Source of the DNA: Burkholderiaceae bacterium
GTDB taxonomy: Bacteria; Pseudomonadota; Gammaproteobacteria; Burkholderiales; Burkholderiaceae_C
Assembly: GCA_017853735.1 (NCBI GenBank)
Contig: JAFMJA010000099.1
Span: forward strand, 1-8,828
DNA: 8,828 bases
Reading direction: 5' to 3'
The notes under the pieces are model-generated. The model saw nothing but the letters and a program-made list of their open reading frames with translations, did no database searches and was not told the DNA's origin. Positions 6,403-8,828 of the stretch are shown piece by piece. The position numbers and the translations under genes were made by a program. Position 1 is the stretch's first letter, and each line of letters starts with the position of its first letter.

Positions 6403-7160
6403 AGCTTGACAAATCGATTGGACAGTGTGCGCCAGTATAGAGGGTCAAAGCGCCATTGGGGCTCTGGGAGCTCCCTGGCTTTGGCAATATGCGCCAGGAA
6501 TTCTTCCCGCCTCAGCTCGCGCGCGCCCAGTGAGGCCAGGTGCCGGGTATTCTGCTGGCAGTCGATCATGGCGATCTGGTGATGCCGACAGAATGCGACC
6601 AGCGCTGCCAGGGCTATTTTGGAGGCGTCGCTGACACGGGCGAACATCGATTCACCAAAGACAGCCCGGCCCAGGGCTACGCAATACAAACCGCCGACCA
6701 GCGACCCGTCGATCCAGGTCTCCACGCTATGCGCCAAGCCAGACAGATGGAGTTGGTTATAGGCGCGTACCATGTCGGGCACGATCCAGGTGCTGCTTTG
6801 TCCAGCGCGAGGGCTGCTGGCGCATGCTGCAATCACTGACTCGAAGGCAGAGTCAATTCGGATGGTGCAGCCAGGCGTGCGAAGAAATTTTTCCAGCGAT
6901 TTGCGCAAGGAACGATGCAGGATGAAGCGATCCACCTCCAACACCATGCGAGGATCGGTGCTCCACCAAAGGATCGGTTCTCCCAGACCGAACCAGGGAA
7001 AGATGCCCTGGGCGTAGGCCTGTCGCAGGGTGCCAGGGTCCAGGGTTCCTCCAGCGGCCAGCAGGCCAGGTGCTGGCGTACCGGGCCCCCAGGCTTGGCG
7101 TACATCGGGAAATGCCTGTTGGGGCTCCAACCACGGCACAGGATAAGCTTTGGCTGACAT
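6399..7160 (-). CDS. aat: Leucyl/phenylalanyl-tRNA--protein transferase
   Basis: Transfers Leu or Phe from tRNA to N-terminal Arg or Lys of proteins, marking them for ClpS/ClpAP; cytoplasmic. Seen: GLLAAGGTLDPGTLRQAYAQ then GIFPWF (residues 32-57), WWSTDPRMVL (65-74), a GGLYCVALGRAVFGESMF segment (156-173) and IDCQQNTRHLASLGAREL (199-216), all family landmarks in order. The frame stays open upstream to 7307, but those codons run antisense through tRNA-Pro and do not resemble the family. The ATG at 7160 gives 253 residues with a typical N-terminus. No Shine-Dalgarno is visible. A TACAGT box ends 7 bases before the ATG, so the transcript may be leaderless. The stop overlaps the bpt GTG start by four bases. 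Confidence 0.95.
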   Translation of the reverse strand: MSAKAYPVPWLEPQQAFPDVRQAWGPGTPAPGLLAAGGTLDPGTLRQAYAQGIFPWFGLGEPILWWSTDPRMVLEVDRFILHRSLRKSLEKFLRTPGCTIRIDSAFESVIAACASSPRAGQSSTWIVPDMVRAYNQLHLSGLAHSVETWIDGSLVGGLYCVALGRAVFGESMFARVSDASKIALAALVAFCRHHQIAMIDCQQNTRHLASLGARELRREEFLAHIAKARELPEPQWRFDPLYWRTLSNRFVKL

Positions 7161-7167
7161 GCTGAGC

Positions 7168-7173
7168 ACTGTA
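7168..7173 (-). promoter_or_regulatory. Possible -10 box for aat (TACAGT)
   Basis: TACAGT on the minus strand matches TATAAT at 4 of 6 positions, including the key first two and last bases. It stands seven bases before the aat ATG, so transcription would begin at or beside the start codon. The -35 region is poor. A second weak hexamer, TATTCT (7209-7204 on the minus strand), is an alternative that would give a conventional leader. Confidence 0.3.
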
Positions 7174-7201
7174 GCGGAGCCGGGTCGTTTGTTCCAGCCG
7201 G

Positions 7202-7207
7202 TAGAAT
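7202..7207 (+). promoter_or_regulatory. -10 box of the tRNA-Pro/tRNA-Arg unit
   Basis: TAGAAT matches the -10 consensus at 5 of 6 positions and lies 9 bases before the tRNA-Pro 5' end, the short distance usual for tRNA promoters. The -35 region 17 bases upstream (about 7179-7184, GCCGGG) is poor. The bases following the box are G+C-rich, as in stringently controlled promoters, but that is only suggestive. Confidence 0.45.
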
Positions 7208-7216
7208 ATCGGCTGT

Positions 7217-7293
7217 CGGGGCGTAGCGCAGTCTGGTAGCGCATCTGCTTTGGGAGCAGAGGGTCGTACGTTCGAATCGTATCGCCCCGACCA
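7217..7293 (+). tRNA. tRNA-Pro (anticodon TGG)
   Basis: A full 77-base cloverleaf. Acceptor CGGGGCG pairs with CGCCCCG, D stem is GCGC/GCGC, and anticodon stem is TCTGC/GCAGA with loop TTTGGGA (anticodon TGG at 7251-7253). The T arm is GTACG-TTCGAAT-CGTAT with one G-T wobble. It has an encoded CCA end. UGG reads CCA, CCG and often all Pro codons. Confidence 0.97.
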
Positions 7294-7314
7294 TTGTCTT
7301 CACCCATCTACCCT

Positions 7315-7391
7315 CTGCCCGTAGCTCAGTTGGATAGAGCAACAGCCTTCTAAGCTGTAGGTCACAGGTTCGACTCCTGTCGGGCAGGCCA
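7315..7391 (+). tRNA. tRNA-Arg (anticodon TCT)
   Basis: A full 77-base cloverleaf. Acceptor CTGCCCG pairs with CGGGCAG, D stem is GCTC/GAGC, and anticodon stem is ACAGC/GCTGT with loop CTTCTAA (anticodon TCT at 7349-7351). The T arm is ACAGG-TTCGACT-CCTGT. It has an encoded CCA. It reads AGA/AGG, rare codons in G+C-rich genomes. It lies 21 bases after tRNA-Pro, probably in the same transcript. No clear terminator follows in the 24 bases before the convergent hydrolase gene ends. Confidence 0.97.
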
Positions 7392-7415
7392 GCTTTTGCT
7401 TTCTAGGAAGCCTCC

Positions 7416-8438
7416 TCAAAACCTGGGGCGATTCAGTTGTGAGCTTAGGCTAGAGAAAACATCGCGTGCATGGGCGGCGGATCGCAGCACCGCATCGCGC
7501 GCTACGCTGATGGATTTGAGCAGGAACAGGAATCCGTGAATCGTGCACTCTACGCACTCGAAAACAACCGGAACTCCTGAGTCTAGAAGCCTTTGCGCAA
7601 AAATAGCATTATCGTCGCGTCGGGCGTCAAAACCGGCCGTCATCAAGAAGGTAGGGGGCATACGGCTGAGGTCGCTTATGAGGAGCGGCTGCACACGAGG
7701 GTCAAGCCGATCCTCTGGAGAATTAAGATAATTTTTCATGCTCCAGACAAGTAAGTCTTGTTCGAGAAAATAGCCTTTGGAGTATTTCTCGATTGATTCC
7801 GAAGGGCCGGCCGAACCTACACCGGGATACCATAGGAACTGATGGCAGATTGCTGGCTTGCCGCGCTGTTGAGCTAAATAACTGGTACTTATTGCAAGTG
7901 TGCCTCCGGACGAGTCGCCTCCAACAGCGATTCGTGCTGCATCAACGCCGATAGATGACGCATTCTCCCACGCCCATAGGGTCGCCGCGTAAGAATCTTC
8001 CAATGCCACGGGAAAACGATGTTCCGGTCCCCGGCGATACTCTACCGACATAACGATGCATTCCGCATGATGCGCCATCATGCGACAAAAACTGTCCAGT
8101 GTTTCCAAATCACCAAGAACATATCCGCCGGCATGGAAAAAGACCAGGAGCGGCAATGGCCCCCCAGCGACAGGGCGAGGGCGATAAAAGCGCACATTCA
8201 GTGCAGTTCCGTTGGCAGGGATGGTTGTGTTTTCTACTGCAGCAAGTGCCGGCGGGTCATCCAGCGCTTCCTCCCTAACCAGCCGACTCAACCAGTCGCG
8301 AGCGTCCTGCGGTGTCATCTTCCCCAAATCCGCACAACCAGCAGCATACATTTTGGCTAGAAGTGATGAAGTTTCAGCGCAGGGAGCAGGCGTGGCTCTT
8401 CCGATGAATTGTTCAGAGGTTTTCAGTACTGAGTCCAT
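7416..8438 (-). CDS. Alpha/beta hydrolase, HSL-type esterase/lipase family
   Basis: Probable cytoplasmic carboxylesterase of the hormone-sensitive-lipase family; substrate unknown. Seen: an oxyanion-hole motif FFHAGGYVLGD (His102; HAGG where the family usually has HGGG), EYRRGPEHRFPVALED (133-148), the nucleophile elbow GGDSSGG (Ser176), acid residue Asp271 in GFDARRDD, and His301 in IHGF. That is a complete catalytic triad. No signal peptide is evident. The ATG at 8438 has GGAG at 8447-8450, eight bases upstream, giving 340 residues; an in-frame ATG at 8459 would add seven residues without a ribosome site. Base composition is lower in G+C than the left part: by hand count 24 of 60 at 7741-7800 against 42 of 60 at 1381-1440 in pssA. 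This suggests acquired DNA. It runs toward the tRNAs and lies downstream of a GST gene on the same strand. Confidence 0.9.
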   Translation of the reverse strand: MDSVLKTSEQFIGRATPAPCAETSSLLAKMYAAGCADLGKMTPQDARDWLSRLVREEALDDPPALAAVENTTIPANGTALNVRFYRPRPVAGGPLPLLVFFHAGGYVLGDLETLDSFCRMMAHHAECIVMSVEYRRGPEHRFPVALEDSYAATLWAWENASSIGVDAARIAVGGDSSGGTLAISTSYLAQQRGKPAICHQFLWYPGVGSAGPSESIEKYSKGYFLEQDLLVWSMKNYLNSPEDRLDPRVQPLLISDLSRMPPTFLMTAGFDARRDDNAIFAQRLLDSGVPVVFECVECTIHGFLFLLKSISVARDAVLRSAAHARDVFSSLSSQLNRPRF

Positions 8439-8568
8439 GAAAAAATCTCCATTCAGCATTAATCACGATGCAAGCATAGTGCAGAAAAATAACATTTAAA
8501 ACGGTAACTTAATGTTATGCAGATTGGCCAACGAACAACAAAGCTAAAAAATAACTTGCATAAGTAGC
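8439..8568. other. A+T-rich gap between hydrolase and GST genes
   Basis: About 130 bases, markedly A+T-rich. It holds an 8-base inverted repeat (ATAACATT at 8489-8496 and AATGTTAT at 8511-8518, spacer 14) upstream of the hydrolase start. It also holds a second pair, TTATGCA (8515-8521) and TGCATAA (8557-8563). Just after the GST stop, read on the minus strand, a short 4-base stem (ACTT/AAGT) is followed by TATTTTTT, a weak terminator candidate at best. A possible hydrolase -10 on the minus strand is TATGCT in CACTATGCTTG. No gene is seen here. Confidence 0.5.
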
Positions 8569-8828
8569 TTAGTTAGGACTCGCGCTCTTGATTTTGGCCC
8601 AAGGTTCGCGGCTATGCCGCACCACGTCGGCGCGAACTTCGTCAGGCAATTTCGACGGCCTTGCTTCCTCAAAAGCCGGTCGCAGCCGCCAACGTTCCAG
8701 CCAGGCCGCAACTCCTTGATACTCGGCAAACATCATGTCGAGACCGAATTTCTCAGCGGTAATGACATAAGGCAAAACCGCAAGATCGGCGAGCGTCGGC
8801 TTGTCGCTGTACCCGGACGACGCCAGCC
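8569..8828 (-). CDS. Glutathione S-transferase family protein, C-terminal part (cut by window edge)
   Basis: The frame is open from the right edge to a TAA, giving 86 C-terminal residues; the N-terminus lies outside the window. Seen: SDKPTLADLAVLPYV, with the TLAD helix-capping box and the adjoining helix characteristic of the GST C-terminal all-alpha domain. FAEYQGVAAWLERWRLRPAF follows, the usual last helices before the end (compare family F-P-x-L-x-x-W). The tail, after about 30 further residues, is charged. The thioredoxin-like glutathione-binding half, including the catalytic residue, is not visible, so class and substrate cannot be assigned. It is on the same strand as the hydrolase downstream, with a 130-base gap, so co-transcription is possible but not shown. 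No start codon should be assigned here; internal ATG or TTG codons are not the true start. Confidence 0.8.
   Translation of the reverse strand, partial: LASSGYSDKPTLADLAVLPYVITAEKFGLDMMFAEYQGVAAWLERWRLRPAFEEARPSKLPDEVRADVVRHSREPWAKIKSASPN

Noticed and set aside
7161..7307. N-terminal extension of the aat frame upstream of 7160
   Set aside because: The added codons run antisense through tRNA-Pro and do not resemble the family N-terminus; the ATG at 7160 gives a normal-length protein.
7392..7415. Terminator after tRNA-Arg
   Set aside because: The short GCTT...AAGC pairing has only four or five base pairs and no T-run after the stem.
8544..8775. Short minus-strand frames with internal starts at the right edge, taken as complete small genes
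   Set aside because: The frame ending at 8569 continues open to the window edge and reads as a GST C-terminal domain, so the apparent start is internal; the overlapping frame ending at 8544 is its shadow.
1..8828. CRISPR arrays, insertion sequences, toxin-antitoxin or phage-defence genes
   Set aside because: No regularly spaced repeats, transposase-like frames, terminal repeats or recognisable defence domains were found on either strand.

Overview
The window is a stretch of chromosome from what looks like a betaproteobacterium, most likely Burkholderiales and possibly Alcaligenaceae. The genus is a guess. The evidence is the ilvC-pssA-leuA order, a short-form class I ketol-acid reductoisomerase, adjacent aat and bpt genes of the bacterial N-degron pathway, and G+C-rich codon use.

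Left part (1-3635, plus strand): ilvC (complete, GTG start at the window edge) ends in a strong intrinsic terminator. pssA (phosphatidylserine synthase) follows, then a 186-base leader, then leuA (2-isopropylmalate synthase). The leader is the most informative non-coding region. It holds a 19-codon reading frame in which 7 of 8 consecutive codons are Leu, followed by mutually exclusive pause, antiterminator and terminator hairpins. This is a textbook-shaped leucine attenuator with an unannotated leader peptide, called leuL here by function.

Middle (3636-7160): pbpG, an exported S11 penicillin-binding endopeptidase, has its own promoter and runs toward a minus-strand cluster read aat -> bpt -> iclR. 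aat and bpt overlap by 4 bases and encode the two leucyl-transferases that mark proteins for ClpS/ClpAP. The IclR regulator begins 21 bases after bpt. A perfect 10-base inverted repeat sits in that junction, over the bpt stop codon and a good -10 box, and is a candidate autoregulatory operator.

Right part (7161-8828): tRNA-Pro(TGG) and tRNA-Arg(TCT) are on the plus strand, divergent from aat. To their right the base composition becomes visibly more A+T-rich. There are two minus-strand metabolic genes, an HSL-type alpha/beta hydrolase and the C-terminal part of a glutathione S-transferase cut by the window edge. This part looks like accessory DNA next to a tRNA gene, but no integrase or att repeat is visible.

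A pattern shared across the window is that three starts without a clear Shine-Dalgarno (pssA, leuL, aat) each have a TACAnT hexamer 6-7 bases before the ATG. This suggests leaderless transcripts. I saw no CRISPR array, insertion sequence, toxin-antitoxin pair or defence gene, and nothing that amounts to a wholly new system.
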